A stretch of DNA of 52,513 bases from Porphyromonadaceae bacterium H1 (GTDB lineage: Bacteria; Bacteroidota; Bacteroidia; Bacteroidales; Paludibacteraceae): positions 1 through 52,513 of the forward strand of contig BDEJ01000034.1 in assembly GCA_001653155.1 (NCBI GenBank). The letters are read 5' to 3'. This document shows, piece by piece, positions 8,519-18,020 of this stretch (the stretch's first letter is position 1; each line of letters begins with the position of its first letter). The position numbers were made by a program, and so were the translations under genes. Under the pieces are notes generated by a model. The model saw nothing but the letters and a program-made list of their open reading frames with translations. It did not search any database and was not told where the DNA came from.

Positions 8519-9751
8519 ATGAAAAAAACAGTTTTATTCGTGGCACTGGTACTGGGAGCTTCCCTGACTTATGCCCAAAAATCGAATGTTTCGAAAGCGA
8601 AAAACAAAGCTTTGGCTGTCGAAAAACCGGACTTCGCCGGAGCTCGTGAGTTAATCAAGCCGGCTCTGGAGGATGCATCCACGAAATACGATGCCAATAC
8701 CTGGTATGTGGCCGGCCTGATTGGCTATAAAGAAAACGATCAGGAGTACCAAAAACAGGTAATCGGTCAGAAGTTTGACGAAGAACTCAAAGGAAATGCC
8801 TTGCTCGAATCCTACCGTTATTTTCTGGTAGCCGACAGCTTGGGCGAAGTGCCCAACGAGAAAGGCAAGATAAAAAATCGCTTCCGCAAGGATATCAAAA
8901 ATAAACTGAAAGAATATTACAACATGCCTTCCAACCTGATTTCCTATGGAGCGCATGCTTACGATAAGAAAGACTATACAAAAGCCTACGAAGTCTTTTC
9001 GGTTTACGGTGCCATTCCCGATCTGCCTTTGATGAACAATGAGTTGCCTAAGGATACGAACTATTACACCATTCGTTACTATCAGGCTTTGGCGGCGAGC
9101 AATGCCAAAATGCACAACGAGGCTATCAATCTCTACGAAGAACTGAAACTCAAAACCGAGAATGATCAGCAACGCTCCAATGTGTATCAGTTGCTTTACG
9201 AAGAATACGTAGCTGTAAAAGATACTGCCAAGTTTGTACAGACCCTTAAGGATGCTTTTGCCGCTTTTCCGCGTGAGGCTTGGTTTTTGCAAAATCTGAT
9301 CAACTACTACATCTACTCCAATCAGTCAAAAGAGGCGCTCGGATACCTTAATAACGCCATTGAAAACGAACCCAATATTGCACAATATCGTTATGTGAAA
9401 GGTGTTATCGACGAACAATTAGGCAATGTAGCCGATGCCGATGCAGCTTTCGATAAAGCCATCGAATTGGATCCCAATATGGCTGATGCCTACGCCGGTA
9501 AAGGACGTTTGATATTCAATAAAGCTGTGAAAATGATGGATGAAGCCTCTAAAATTAAGGATAACAAAAAATATCAGGCCGAGCAGGAAAAGGCTGAAAA
9601 AGTATTCAAAGAATCCTTGCCTTTCTTTGTGAAGGCAACCGAGTTGGCTCCGAAAGAAATCGAACACAAACGTACCCTTCGTACTCTTTACTATCGCTTG
9701 GGTATGGACGACGAGTACGAGGCCATCAATAAGGAGATAAACGAAATGTAA
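8519..9751 (+). CDS. Periplasmic or outer-membrane TPR-repeat protein
   Basis: A signal peptide (MKKTVLFVALVLGASLTYAQ) is followed by about 390 residues rich in helical repeat signatures. The clearest tetratricopeptide repeats are around residues 265-345 (AWFLQNLINYY..., NIAQYRYVKGVI..., DADAAFDKAIELDPNMADAYAGKG). TPR arrays bind other proteins, so a scaffold role in the envelope is likely, but no partner can be named. The gene follows gyrA by 54 bp with no strong promoter seen and ends at a clear terminator, so it is probably the last gene of the gyrA transcript. P. gingivalis has an immunogenic TPR protein in the same position, as I recall. Confidence 0.85.
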   Translation: MKKTVLFVALVLGASLTYAQKSNVSKAKNKALAVEKPDFAGARELIKPALEDASTKYDANTWYVAGLIGYKENDQEYQKQVIGQKFDEELKGNALLESYRYFLVADSLGEVPNEKGKIKNRFRKDIKNKLKEYYNMPSNLISYGAHAYDKKDYTKAYEVFSVYGAIPDLPLMNNELPKDTNYYTIRYYQALAASNAKMHNEAINLYEELKLKTENDQQRSNVYQLLYEEYVAVKDTAKFVQTLKDAFAAFPREAWFLQNLINYYIYSNQSKEALGYLNNAIENEPNIAQYRYVKGVIDEQLGNVADADAAFDKAIELDPNMADAYAGKGRLIFNKAVKMMDEASKIKDNKKYQAEQEKAEKVFKESLPFFVKATELAPKEIEHKRTLRTLYYRLGMDDEYEAINKEINEM

Positions 9752-9788
9752 AGCATCCGGAAGATATATAGGATATAGCAGCTAAACA

Positions 9789-9837
9789 GAGCCGTCCGGC
9801 CGGTCGAAAAAAGACTATTCGGGCGGCTCCGTTTTTT
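9789..9837 (+). terminator. Terminator after the gyrA-TPR unit
   Basis: GAGCCGTCCG (9789-9798) pairs with CGGGCGGCTC (9820-9829) and is followed by six T residues (9832-9837). Confidence 0.85.
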
Positions 9838-9841
9838 AGCT

Positions 9842-9849
9842 TATCTTTG
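9842..9849 (+). promoter_or_regulatory. -7 box upstream of mutS2
   Basis: TATCTTTG matches the -7 consensus 43 bp before the mutS2 start. The -33 part would fall inside the preceding terminator and is not recognisable. Confidence 0.45.
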
Positions 9850-9891
9850 CAGGCCGAAATAAGGAACAGACAATAAACAACAGTCCTGATT

Positions 9892-12351
9892 ATGTTGTAT
9901 CCCGAGAATTTTGAAGAGAAAATAGGTTTTAATTCTATGCGCAGCTTGCTTGCGGAGCGTTGCAAGAGCAGCTTGGGTGGTGAGGAGGTCGCGACTATGA
10001 GCTTTAGCAACGACTACGACGAAGTAATGCTGCGACTGCATCGTAGTAGATCGATGTTGCAGCTTCTGCTCGACAAAAGAGAGGACCTGCCTGCCGAAGC
10101 TTTTTACGATCTCCGCGAGGCCTTGTCGCGTCTGCGTGTAGAGGGCTTGTTTTTCGACGAAACTGAGCTCTTCGATTTGCGCCGGGCTTTGTATGCTTCC
10201 CGCAAATGGCAGCATTTTCTCCAATCCGACGACTCGGAACTTTATTCCGGACTTAAGGATTTGCCTGCTGATTTGCCTGATTTTCTTCCTCTCATTAAAC
10301 GCATCGATGGAGTGTTGGACAAGTTCGGACGCATCCGTGACGATGCTTCTCCCCAGTTAGCGCGTATCCGTCGAGAGATGCTTTCCGTACAGGCCTCCGT
10401 GTCGCGTTCGCTCAACATCATATTGAGACAGGCGCAGGCTGATGGCTACGTACCGCAGGATGCGGCGCCCGTTCTCCGCGAGGGCCGGTTGATGATTCCC
10501 GTGTCTCCTTCTTTTAAGCGAAAAATAAGCGGTATTGTGCACGATGAGTCGGCCAGTGGGAAAACCGTCTTCATGGAACCCGCTACGGTGGTAGCTGCCA
10601 ATAACCGTATCCGCGAGTTGCAAGGAGAGGAAAGCCGTGAGTTGAATCGTATCCTCGGCGAACTGACCGATTTTCTTCGTCCGCATTTTGATGATATAAG
10701 AGCCTCGCAATGTTTTCTGGGACAAGTTGATTTTTTGCGAGCCAAAGCTCTTTTGGCACACGAAGTCAAGGCTATCTGCCCGCGGGTGGACAATTGCTGT
10801 CGGGTGGAGTGGGAGCGTGCTCAGCATCCTTTGCTCTACCTCTCGTTACGAAAACAGGCAAAGGCGATAATCCCCCTCGACATCAGCTTGAACGAAAAAC
10901 AGCGTATCCTCATTATATCGGGACCTAACGCCGGAGGAAAATCCGTTTGCCTCAAAACGGTGGCCTTGCTTCAATATATGCTCCAGTGCGGAATGCCTAT
11001 ACCCTTGCACGAAAACAGTCGATGCGGTATTTTCCAACGCATATTTATCGATATTGGCGACGAACAGTCCATCGAAAACGATCTTTCTACCTATAGCTCA
11101 CACTTGCTTAACATGAAGTTTTTCATTCGCAACGGAAACGCTCGAAGCTTGCTGTTGATAGACGAGTTCGGCAGTGGTACCGAACCCAACATAGGTGGAG
11201 CTATTGCCGAAGCTACTCTCGAACGCTTCAACCGCAAGAAGATGTTTGGTCTTATAACTACTCATTATAGTAATCTGAAGCAATACGCCGAGGAGCACGA
11301 AGGTATTCTTAATGCGGCCATGCTCTACGACCGCCAACATTTGCAGCCGCTGTTTCGCCTCGAAATCGGGCGTCCCGGCTCTTCCTTTGCTGTGGAAATT
11401 GCCCGGAAGATAGGTCTACCCGAAGATTTGATAACCGAAGCAGCCGAAAAAGTTGGAAATACGCAAATGGACTACGATAAGTATCTGCAGGACCTTCTGC
11501 GTGATAAACGCTATTGGGAGGACAAGCGTCGTCAAATACGTAAAGAAGAAAAACGCCTTGAAGAGACCCTTGCAAACTACGAACGTGCTTTGGAGGATAT
11601 CAACCGGAGCCGCAAAGAGATAATCCGGCAAGCCAAAACGGAAGCCGGGCAGATACTATCCGGAGCCAATGCTCAGATAGAGAATACGATACATCGGATA
11701 AAAAAATCGCAAGCCGAGAAAGAATCCACCCGCCAAGCACGTGAAGCCTTACAGCATTTCAAAGAAAAACTGGATGCCCTCCCGGAAAGTGATCGGAATC
11801 AGCCTCCTCTTAAAGCAATAAAGAGTAAACATTCTCAGTCTTCGATCAGGAAGCCGAATCCTCCTGCTCAGGCTCCCGAATGGAAATCCGGCATGGCCGT
11901 AATCCTAAAAGGGCAGACAGCAGTAGGACAAATCATCCGGATACAGGGTCAAAACGCAGTTGTGGCCTTCGGTTCGTTGAAATCTACCCTTAAACTGGAG
12001 CAGCTCGAAGCCGTCTCGTTCAGCCGTCTGAAAAAGGAGCAATCTCAGCTGCCCGCCGCAGCATTGGGCGCACGTGCTTCGGATGACCTGCTCCGCCGCA
12101 AACAATCCTTTCGTAATGAGATAGATCTTCGTGGTATGCGTGGCGATGAGGCCCTTCAGGCCCTTATTTACTTTATCGATGATGCTGTGGTAGTGGGAGC
12201 TCCCATTGTACGCATTCTTCACGGAACGGGAAGCGGAGCTTTACGGCATCTTATCCGTCAAACTTTGCCAACCCTCACTGTTGTCCGAAGCTTCCGCGAC
12301 GAACACATCCAGCTTGGTGGAGCCGGAGTAACTGTTGTCGAATTACTCTAA
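9892..12351 (+). CDS. mutS2: MutS2 family ATPase / Smr endonuclease
   Basis: MutS-like ATPase without the mismatch-recognition domain. Family members suppress recombination or rescue collided ribosomes. The core and clamp regions cover residues 1-330. Walker A GPNAGGKS is at 344-351 and Walker B LLLIDEFGSGT around 420-430, followed by the dimer-interface motif TTHYSNLKQYA. A long charged coiled coil (about 530-640) leads to a C-terminal Smr nuclease domain (about 744-819) with LRGMRGDEAL and HGTGSGALR. The length of 819 residues is normal and nothing is missing. The start is the first ATG after the promoter box. Confidence 0.95.
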   Translation: MLYPENFEEKIGFNSMRSLLAERCKSSLGGEEVATMSFSNDYDEVMLRLHRSRSMLQLLLDKREDLPAEAFYDLREALSRLRVEGLFFDETELFDLRRALYASRKWQHFLQSDDSELYSGLKDLPADLPDFLPLIKRIDGVLDKFGRIRDDASPQLARIRREMLSVQASVSRSLNIILRQAQADGYVPQDAAPVLREGRLMIPVSPSFKRKISGIVHDESASGKTVFMEPATVVAANNRIRELQGEESRELNRILGELTDFLRPHFDDIRASQCFLGQVDFLRAKALLAHEVKAICPRVDNCCRVEWERAQHPLLYLSLRKQAKAIIPLDISLNEKQRILIISGPNAGGKSVCLKTVALLQYMLQCGMPIPLHENSRCGIFQRIFIDIGDEQSIENDLSTYSSHLLNMKFFIRNGNARSLLLIDEFGSGTEPNIGGAIAEATLERFNRKKMFGLITTHYSNLKQYAEEHEGILNAAMLYDRQHLQPLFRLEIGRPGSSFAVEIARKIGLPEDLITEAAEKVGNTQMDYDKYLQDLLRDKRYWEDKRRQIRKEEKRLEETLANYERALEDINRSRKEIIRQAKTEAGQILSGANAQIENTIHRIKKSQAEKESTRQAREALQHFKEKLDALPESDRNQPPLKAIKSKHSQSSIRKPNPPAQAPEWKSGMAVILKGQTAVGQIIRIQGQNAVVAFGSLKSTLKLEQLEAVSFSRLKKEQSQLPAAALGARASDDLLRRKQSFRNEIDLRGMRGDEALQALIYFIDDAVVVGAPIVRILHGTGSGALRHLIRQTLPTLTVVRSFRDEHIQLGGAGVTVVELL

Positions 12352-12470
12352 GGATAATTCCTCCCAAGCTGCTATAGGTCTTGCTTTTTGCTCCATCTTT
12401 CTAACGAAGGGATAAAATCCCTATCTTAGTTTCATCTAAAAAACTTGCATTCACAGGTTGAAACTACAGT

Positions 12471-12501
12471 TTTGTTATTTAATGTTTTTGTTGTACCTTT
12501 G
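12471..12501 (+). promoter_or_regulatory. Consensus promoter of the LRR protein gene
   Basis: TTTG at 12471-12474 and TACCTTTG at 12494-12501 are spaced by exactly 19 bp, the textbook Bacteroidota arrangement. It leaves a leader of about 135 nt before the start codon in which I see no gene. Confidence 0.8.
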
Positions 12502-12644
12502 CAGCCCGTTTTTTCGAAAACCCTCCTTGGATTCCTACCGATGAAAGGCGCAGAAGCGAGCGTTTTAATGCTTCAGAATCAAAAATCTAACCCTCTTTCC
12601 GATACGGAAATCACAATAATACAAATCTAATTAAATTTTTATAA

Positions 12645-14399
12645 ATGAAACTAAGACTATTCTTTATGATCGCCTTTGTGGCAACGTTATGGACAAGTGC
12701 TTTGCATGCGCAAAATGTAAATATGGATCGCTTTATTACTCTTAAGGTAAAAGAAGGAACACAGATAAAAATGAAGATGAAGGCAGCATCTAACAATATA
12801 GCTGTTCGTATCGTGAGTGGCTCTGAGGTATATAATCTTACCGTTGGAACGAGCGAGACAATTCTTCAAGAATATAGGGCCGGTGCTGCTACTATGACTA
12901 TTTACGGAAATATCACTGAATTCGACTGTGCCGAAAATTCTTTTAATCTGACAGCCGTAGACCCCAGCAAGAATCCCATGTTAACACTCTTGCGCTGTTA
13001 TAACAATCAACTTACTGAACTCAATGTAACTCAGCTTGAGCAATTGGAGTGGTTGTATTGCCAAAATAACCAATTGACTGAGCTCAATCTGAGTCAAAAT
13101 AAAAGACTGGGATGGCTTTCCTGTTACGGTAACAGGCTTACTTCGTTGGATTTGCGTAAAAATAAAATGTTAATATGGTTGTACTGCGAAAATAATAGTC
13201 TTGAATTGCTGGATATAAGTCAGAATAAATATGTAACTGAAATCAAATGTCAAAATAACCGTTTGGCTTCATTGGATATAAGTCAAAACACCAATCTGAA
13301 TACCTTATATTGCCAAAATAATCAGTTTAGTACTCAAGCGATTGAAGATATTTATTGCGCTTTACCCAATCGAAAGAATCAAGAGAGTGGTACTCTTGTT
13401 GTTGTGAACGATTCCAAATCGGCTAATCATGCTACGGTGATGGCTACTACTGCCAAGAATGCTACTGCCAAAAACTGGAAACTGGTTTACGGATCCTCTA
13501 TCAATAAAGAATTGCCGGTTACCAGCGGTAACTACATCTGTGGTTCTTTCGGCTTAGTAATCAACGGTGTGGAGATCACTACAGCTAATTACAAAAACAT
13601 AAACGGCGATGCTTTCGGTATAAAAGAGGGTTCGGTTACTTACGATCCGGCTAAAAAAACTCTCACACTCGAGAACGCTAAAATTCACAATAGCGCAGCA
13701 AGTGGTAATGAAGCTATTGGCATCTGGAATAGAAGAGTTGACGGTCTGAAAATCGTTCTTATCGGCGATAACAGCGTACAATCCGACAACTATTCAGGCA
13801 TCATAAACGGAGAGAAGCTTGGGATGACCATCACCGGTGCCGGAAAACTCAATGTCGCAGGAAGTACTAAAGGCAGTCGTGGTATTTACAGCATGGGAAC
13901 TCTTACTATTGATGCAACTGATGTTACAGCTATCGGACTTCTGGGTATTGCCGGTAGCGGAAAACCCGAAAGTATTTTGACCATCAATAACTCGAGTGTA
14001 ACGGCTCAAGGGAACCAAGCTTCCATCAGCAACTTTAATACGCTTACGCTAGTAGGTAGCAATATTACTCAACCTGCCGATGCGATAATCGAAGGTGGAG
14101 CAGTGAAAAAGGATGGCATGCTTGTAAACACTGAAGTTGCTATTAAGCCTCAAACGAACAATGTTGCTAAAACGGAAATTTCCACCCTTGCTTTCTATCC
14201 TAATCCCGTTGCTGATGTTCTTTATATTCGTACAGTAGCAGCTGTACATAGCATACAGGTGTATAACATGTACGGTGCGGAAGTTGCCGTTGTAGTGGGT
14301 AGCAAACAAATAAACCTTGTTCACCTGACTGCTGGAGTATACAGTGTACGCGTAGAAACCACTCAAGGCACAGAAACAATGCGTGTAATAAAAAAATAA
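12645..14399 (+). CDS. Secreted leucine-rich-repeat protein with type IX sorting tail
   Basis: Probably a surface-attached or secreted adhesin-like protein of 584 residues. A signal peptide (residues 1-23, ending LHAQ) is followed by a short N-terminal domain. A 21-residue leucine-rich repeat array then covers about 95-230, with consensus NxxLxxLxCxNNxLxxLDISQ. Cysteines sit at 118, 139, 160, 181, 202 and 223, exactly 21 residues apart. Residues about 295-495 form a glycine/threonine-rich region with repeating short strands (LTIDATDVTAIG, LTINNSSVTAQG), suggesting a beta-helix. The last 75 residues (YPNPVADVLYI... GVYSVRVETTQGTETMRVIKK) are a typical type IX secretion C-terminal domain. It has its own promoter and terminator. 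Ligand unknown. Confidence 0.88.
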   Translation: MKLRLFFMIAFVATLWTSALHAQNVNMDRFITLKVKEGTQIKMKMKAASNNIAVRIVSGSEVYNLTVGTSETILQEYRAGAATMTIYGNITEFDCAENSFNLTAVDPSKNPMLTLLRCYNNQLTELNVTQLEQLEWLYCQNNQLTELNLSQNKRLGWLSCYGNRLTSLDLRKNKMLIWLYCENNSLELLDISQNKYVTEIKCQNNRLASLDISQNTNLNTLYCQNNQFSTQAIEDIYCALPNRKNQESGTLVVVNDSKSANHATVMATTAKNATAKNWKLVYGSSINKELPVTSGNYICGSFGLVINGVEITTANYKNINGDAFGIKEGSVTYDPAKKTLTLENAKIHNSAASGNEAIGIWNRRVDGLKIVLIGDNSVQSDNYSGIINGEKLGMTITGAGKLNVAGSTKGSRGIYSMGTLTIDATDVTAIGLLGIAGSGKPESILTINNSSVTAQGNQASISNFNTLTLVGSNITQPADAIIEGGAVKKDGMLVNTEVAIKPQTNNVAKTEISTLAFYPNPVADVLYIRTVAAVHSIQVYNMYGAEVAVVVGSKQINLVHLTAGVYSVRVETTQGTETMRVIKK

Positions 14400-14440
14400 T
14401 TGGATTACACCGATAATTCTTGCGTACGTAGCAATTAATA

Positions 14441-14480
14441 AAACAGCCTGAAAAGACGATGCGCTTTTCAGGCTGTTTTT
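14441..14480. terminator. Bidirectional terminator between convergent genes
   Basis: AAACAGCCTGAAAAG (14441-14455) pairs with CTTTTCAGGCTGTTT (14464-14478), with A and T runs on the two sides. It can serve both the LRR gene and the converging minus-strand gene. Confidence 0.85.
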
Positions 14481-14526
14481 CGTTTTTATGTATTTGAGAA
14501 CTTTTTCTCGGAGTTCAAGAGCTATT

Positions 14527-14820
14527 TTAAGCCTTTTTCATCCGGTAGCGCATATAGCAATAGGCTATCGTAAAGCTGGGAATGAAATCGACAAAAGGTA
14601 AGGCTTCTTCCACAAGGTTGACCAGACTGCCTACTTTAGCCAATTGTCCCGAGAAGGTCCGGTAAAAAATGAAGGCCGACAGAGGAGCCCAAAGAGTATC
14701 AGCCCATTCGCCCCAAGCAGGCAATAGGTAGCTGAGGTAACCGATGGCATCCATCAGCAAACAAAAGGCGAGAGAGGGTAGGGAGCTTTTATTCGTGTTT
14801 AATATGCTCTTTTCTTTCAT
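14527..14820 (-). CDS. Small membrane protein, function unknown
   Basis: A 97-residue protein with hydrophobic stretches at about 14-34 (LPSLAFCLLMDAIGYLSYLLP) and 72-91 (LPFVDFIPSFTIAYCYMRY), plus a weaker one around 41-52. The tail ends in RYRMKKA. I do not recognise a named family. The start at 14820 is preferred over an upstream in-frame codon because a consensus promoter lies just before it. It stands alone between two terminators on the minus strand. Confidence 0.7.
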   Translation of the reverse strand: MKEKSILNTNKSSLPSLAFCLLMDAIGYLSYLLPAWGEWADTLWAPLSAFIFYRTFSGQLAKVGSLVNLVEEALPFVDFIPSFTIAYCYMRYRMKKA

Positions 14821-14845
14821 GAGACTGTATGTTTTCTTTTGTCTG

Positions 14846-14875
14846 CAAAAGTAGTAAATCGTTTTAAACTGCAAA
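14846..14875 (-). promoter_or_regulatory. Promoter of the small membrane protein gene
   Basis: On the minus strand TTTG (14872-14875) and TACTTTTG (14846-14853) are separated by 18 bp, about 25 bp before the start codon. Confidence 0.7.
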
Positions 14876-14890
14876 TTTTCACTTCCGAAT

Positions 14891-14936
14891 ATACAAGAAC
14901 CACGCCCAAGCTAAGCTGGAGCCGTGGTTCTTGTAT
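14891..14936 (-). terminator. Hairpin after the M16 peptidase gene
   Basis: A perfect 14-bp inverted repeat, ATACAAGAACCACG with CGTGGTTCTTGTAT, is separated by 18 bp and lies 23 bp past the end of the peptidase gene. There is no strong T run, so it is a terminator-like hairpin rather than a textbook one. Confidence 0.65.
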
Positions 14937-14958
14937 GCTGTTTCGTATTTCAGATATT

Positions 14959-17778
14959 TTATTTTTTCGGCATCATCAGTACATGGATTAAATTGTTTTG
15001 ATTAACGAGGACTTTCAGGGTTTCACGAATGGATTCCAAAGTAAGACCTTCGACCGATGCTTTATAGTCTTGAATCAAATTCAATCCGTCTTCGTAATAA
15101 AGACTCAAAGCATGACGCCACCACTGATTCTCTTCCAAATTCTGACTGTGCTGCTTCAACAGGTTTTCTTTTACCTTTTGGAGGTCTTCCGCCCGAGGCC
15201 CTTTCTGAATAATCTCATCTACTTCAGCGTGTATGATGTCGATGATGCGATCTTGTTTTTCGGGGTCGGTGTCGAACTGCATATAGAGTACGGCTTCTTC
15301 GATGGGTGTGTTGCCCACGCCTCCGCGTACACTTACTCCGTAGGAGCCACCCTCTTTTTCGCGAACGCTTTCGATGTAACGTTTGGAGAGTATGTGACCG
15401 ATGGTGCTAAGTGTCGTTAAATTTTTGAGGTTGTAAGGCATGTTTGCACTGTAAGCTACGTAGTTCGAAGCTGTTTGGGTTTCCATTGTGCGTTCGAACT
15501 GTTTGCTGGCTTTTCCTTTCGGCTTGCGGATGCCGTGATCGTCGAATTTTTCACGAGTTTTTTGCGTTTTCAGTCCACCCAGATAAGTCAAAATTGCCTG
15601 TTTCACGGCTTTGTCTTCGGGGTTGATGTTTCCGACAAATACAAAAGTGAAATCGGCTGCATTCCCGAAACGTTCGCGGAATATTTGCAAAGCCTTGTCC
15701 TGATTCACTTCCTGTAGCGTGTTCAGTTTTATGGCTATTTCGCGTGGATGGTGATTGGCATTCATTTGGCCGATGCTGTCGGCAAATGCACGACGCGGAT
15801 TGCTGTCGGCATTTACGAGCGCCGTATGCAGCATATTCATCAGTGCCTGATAAGCCTTGTCGTCTTTGCGTATGCCCGTAAAATGCAAGTAAATCAACTG
15901 AAGGAGAGTTTCAAAATCTTTTACCGAAGAGTTGCCTTTAAATCCTTCGTTGTAAGAAGCGATGTAGGGAGCCAATGTCAGGTTCTTCCCCGTAAGGGCT
16001 TTGTTCAGCTCGATTTTATTGAATTCGCCTAAACCGTTAACTCCTACAATGTCTCCGGCCAGCATGGCTGAAGGTAAATCCGCCCGATTGGCTACTTTCG
16101 ACAGGCCACCTTGGCTGAAGGCTGTGAATAATATCTCGTCTTGCTTAAACTCTGTAGGTTTGATGATGACTTTCACACCGTTGCTAAGCAACCATTCAGT
16201 GCTTCCGAGGCTTGTGTTTTGGGATGTCTTCTTTATTTTTCCTGCTTTAGGCACTTGTGTGATGAGGCTTTTAAGAGGCGCTTCCTCTTCTTTGGCACTC
16301 AGCTCCATACTGCGAACTTTTTTCACAGCGGCTAAAATCTCGGTTTCGGAAGGCAGGGAAAGGCCTGCTTTTTCGGGAGCGTTGATGGAAATAATCAGGT
16401 TGTCGTCCGTAATATAGGTTTTAGCCAGATCGTTTACCATCTGTTGCGATATTTCGGGCAACATGTTTTGCAGCATTTGATATTCCCATTCGAGACCCGG
16501 AATGCTCTCGTCGTCGAGAAAGTGGCGAACGTATTGTTGAACCAGCTTGTTGTTTTCTTGGTTGTCGCGTTCGTTGTAAGCTTTTTCCATACGAGCGAGC
16601 AGGGCCGTTTTGGCTCGCTCCAACTCCGACTGAGTGAATCCGTAGCGTCGCATCCGTTCTCCTTCTGTGGCTAATTCTTCTATACTCTTCAGCTCCTGTC
16701 CCTCTTTGGGTACGGATATCGTGATGAAAGCATCTTTCGATTTTACCAGTTTACCGTAATGGGCCACTGCGGCCACGGTGGCAGCTTCGGGGTTTTGTAC
16801 CAATTCCTGAAAGCGGTAGTTGAGCATTTGTGATATCAGACTGTTGACAATCGAGAAGGCATATCCGTTTATAGACAATCTGAAATCCGAGGGTAGCCTG
16901 TCTTTTTTATACAGGAGCTCTATGCGGGCATAGTTGGCTTCGCGGTCTCTTACAACGGCGATAATGGGCTCTTTGTTGTCCGGTATGGAATATATGGGGC
17001 GCTCGCCTGCATTGGCTTTAGGGGGAATGTCGCTGAACAGGCTTTGTATCTTGGCCTCTATTTGATCCACGTCGATATCCCCGACGATCAGTATGGCTTG
17101 CAGGTCGGGGCGGTACCAACGTTTGTAGAAATCGCGCAAGGCTTTGTGTGCAAAATTATTGATAACAGCCGTATCGCCTATTACATCGCGTTTGGCGTAT
17201 TGCGACCCGGGATATTTCTGTTTATTCCCTTCTTTCCACATCCGACGTTCGGCGTGTGCACCGGTACGCCATTCCTCACGTATTACCCCGCGCTCGGCAT
17301 CTATCTCGGTTCCTTCGAGGGCGATGAAGCTCGACCAGTCGTGTAGCACGAGCAGAGCCGAGTCGATGATGCTTTCGCGGGTCGTTGGTACGTCGGATAG
17401 GTTGTACACCGTTTCGTCAAGCGAGGTGTAGGCATTGATGTTTTCACCGAAGCGTACACCGATACTTTCGAAATAATTGATGATGCCTTTTCCGGGAAAG
17501 TTTTTCGTTCCGTTGAAGGCCATGTGTTCAAGGAAGTGCGCCAAACCGTTCTGATCATCGTTTTCGAGTATGGCACCTACGTTCTGAGCGATGTAAAATT
17601 CAGCACGGTTTTTGGGTTTGCGGTTGGCGCGGATGTAGTAACTCAGCCCGTTGTCCAGCTTTCCGTAGCGTACTTGCGGGTCTATCGGAAGTGCTTGTTG
17701 CGTTTGAGCCGTTATGGACCAAGAGTTCGACAGCAGGTAAACTACCGTCAGTAAAATAGGAATGATTGTTTTTTTCAT
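14959..17778 (-). CDS. M16 family zinc metallopeptidase (PqqL/insulinase-like)
   Basis: Secreted zinc peptidase of 939 residues. A signal peptide (MKKTIIPILLTVVYLLSNSWSITAQ) comes first. The inverted zinc motif HFLEH has His81, Glu84 and His85, with the usual downstream partner region TVYNLSDVPTT and EERGVIREEW-like segment (DAERGVIREEWR). The second half (from about residue 510) is the catalytically silent partner fold with a NQAR-like GGSYGVSVRGG arginine/tyrosine segment. Both halves are on one chain, as in PqqL and pitrilysin. A promoter on the minus strand fits the start. The likely site of action is the periplasm or outer membrane; the substrate is unknown. Confidence 0.9.
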   Translation of the reverse strand: MKKTIIPILLTVVYLLSNSWSITAQTQQALPIDPQVRYGKLDNGLSYYIRANRKPKNRAEFYIAQNVGAILENDDQNGLAHFLEHMAFNGTKNFPGKGIINYFESIGVRFGENINAYTSLDETVYNLSDVPTTRESIIDSALLVLHDWSSFIALEGTEIDAERGVIREEWRTGAHAERRMWKEGNKQKYPGSQYAKRDVIGDTAVINNFAHKALRDFYKRWYRPDLQAILIVGDIDVDQIEAKIQSLFSDIPPKANAGERPIYSIPDNKEPIIAVVRDREANYARIELLYKKDRLPSDFRLSINGYAFSIVNSLISQMLNYRFQELVQNPEAATVAAVAHYGKLVKSKDAFITISVPKEGQELKSIEELATEGERMRRYGFTQSELERAKTALLARMEKAYNERDNQENNKLVQQYVRHFLDDESIPGLEWEYQMLQNMLPEISQQMVNDLAKTYITDDNLIISINAPEKAGLSLPSETEILAAVKKVRSMELSAKEEEAPLKSLITQVPKAGKIKKTSQNTSLGSTEWLLSNGVKVIIKPTEFKQDEILFTAFSQGGLSKVANRADLPSAMLAGDIVGVNGLGEFNKIELNKALTGKNLTLAPYIASYNEGFKGNSSVKDFETLLQLIYLHFTGIRKDDKAYQALMNMLHTALVNADSNPRRAFADSIGQMNANHHPREIAIKLNTLQEVNQDKALQIFRERFGNAADFTFVFVGNINPEDKAVKQAILTYLGGLKTQKTREKFDDHGIRKPKGKASKQFERTMETQTASNYVAYSANMPYNLKNLTTLSTIGHILSKRYIESVREKEGGSYGVSVRGGVGNTPIEEAVLYMQFDTDPEKQDRIIDIIHAEVDEIIQKGPRAEDLQKVKENLLKQHSQNLEENQWWRHALSLYYEDGLNLIQDYKASVEGLTLESIRETLKVLVNQNNLIHVLMMPKK

Positions 17779-17877
17779 CGGGTTCGTATTTGTTTTAAAT
17801 GTGTTTTAGAATGGATTCCACAGCTAAAGACCGACTTCATTAAAAAAAACTAAAGTCGTCCGGGCCGGAAAGCTTTG

Positions 17878-17908
17878 CAAAGATAAGGAATCAATTATGA
17901 ATTTCAAA
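17878..17908 (-). promoter_or_regulatory. Promoter of the M16 peptidase gene
   Basis: On the minus strand TTTG (17905-17908) and TATCTTTG (17878-17885) are exactly 19 bp apart, with a leader of about 95 nt before the start codon. Confidence 0.8.
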
Positions 17909-18020
17909 TTGCGAATTAACAATTAAAAACCAAGAAACAGAAATTTATCCTTTCTCCGCAATTCACTGAGATTGAGTATCTACTTCTTTTATAGACCTTC
18001 GCTTGCAAAGCATTTAGATG

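Noticed and set aside
12445-12630. 61-codon plus-strand frame before the LRR gene
   Set aside because: It runs across the consensus promoter at 12471-12501 and looks unlike a protein.
17865-17880. 16-bp sequence CCGGAAAGCTTTGCAA also present at 48405-48420
   Set aside because: A match of this length between two sites in 52 kb is close to chance expectation, and the two contexts differ.
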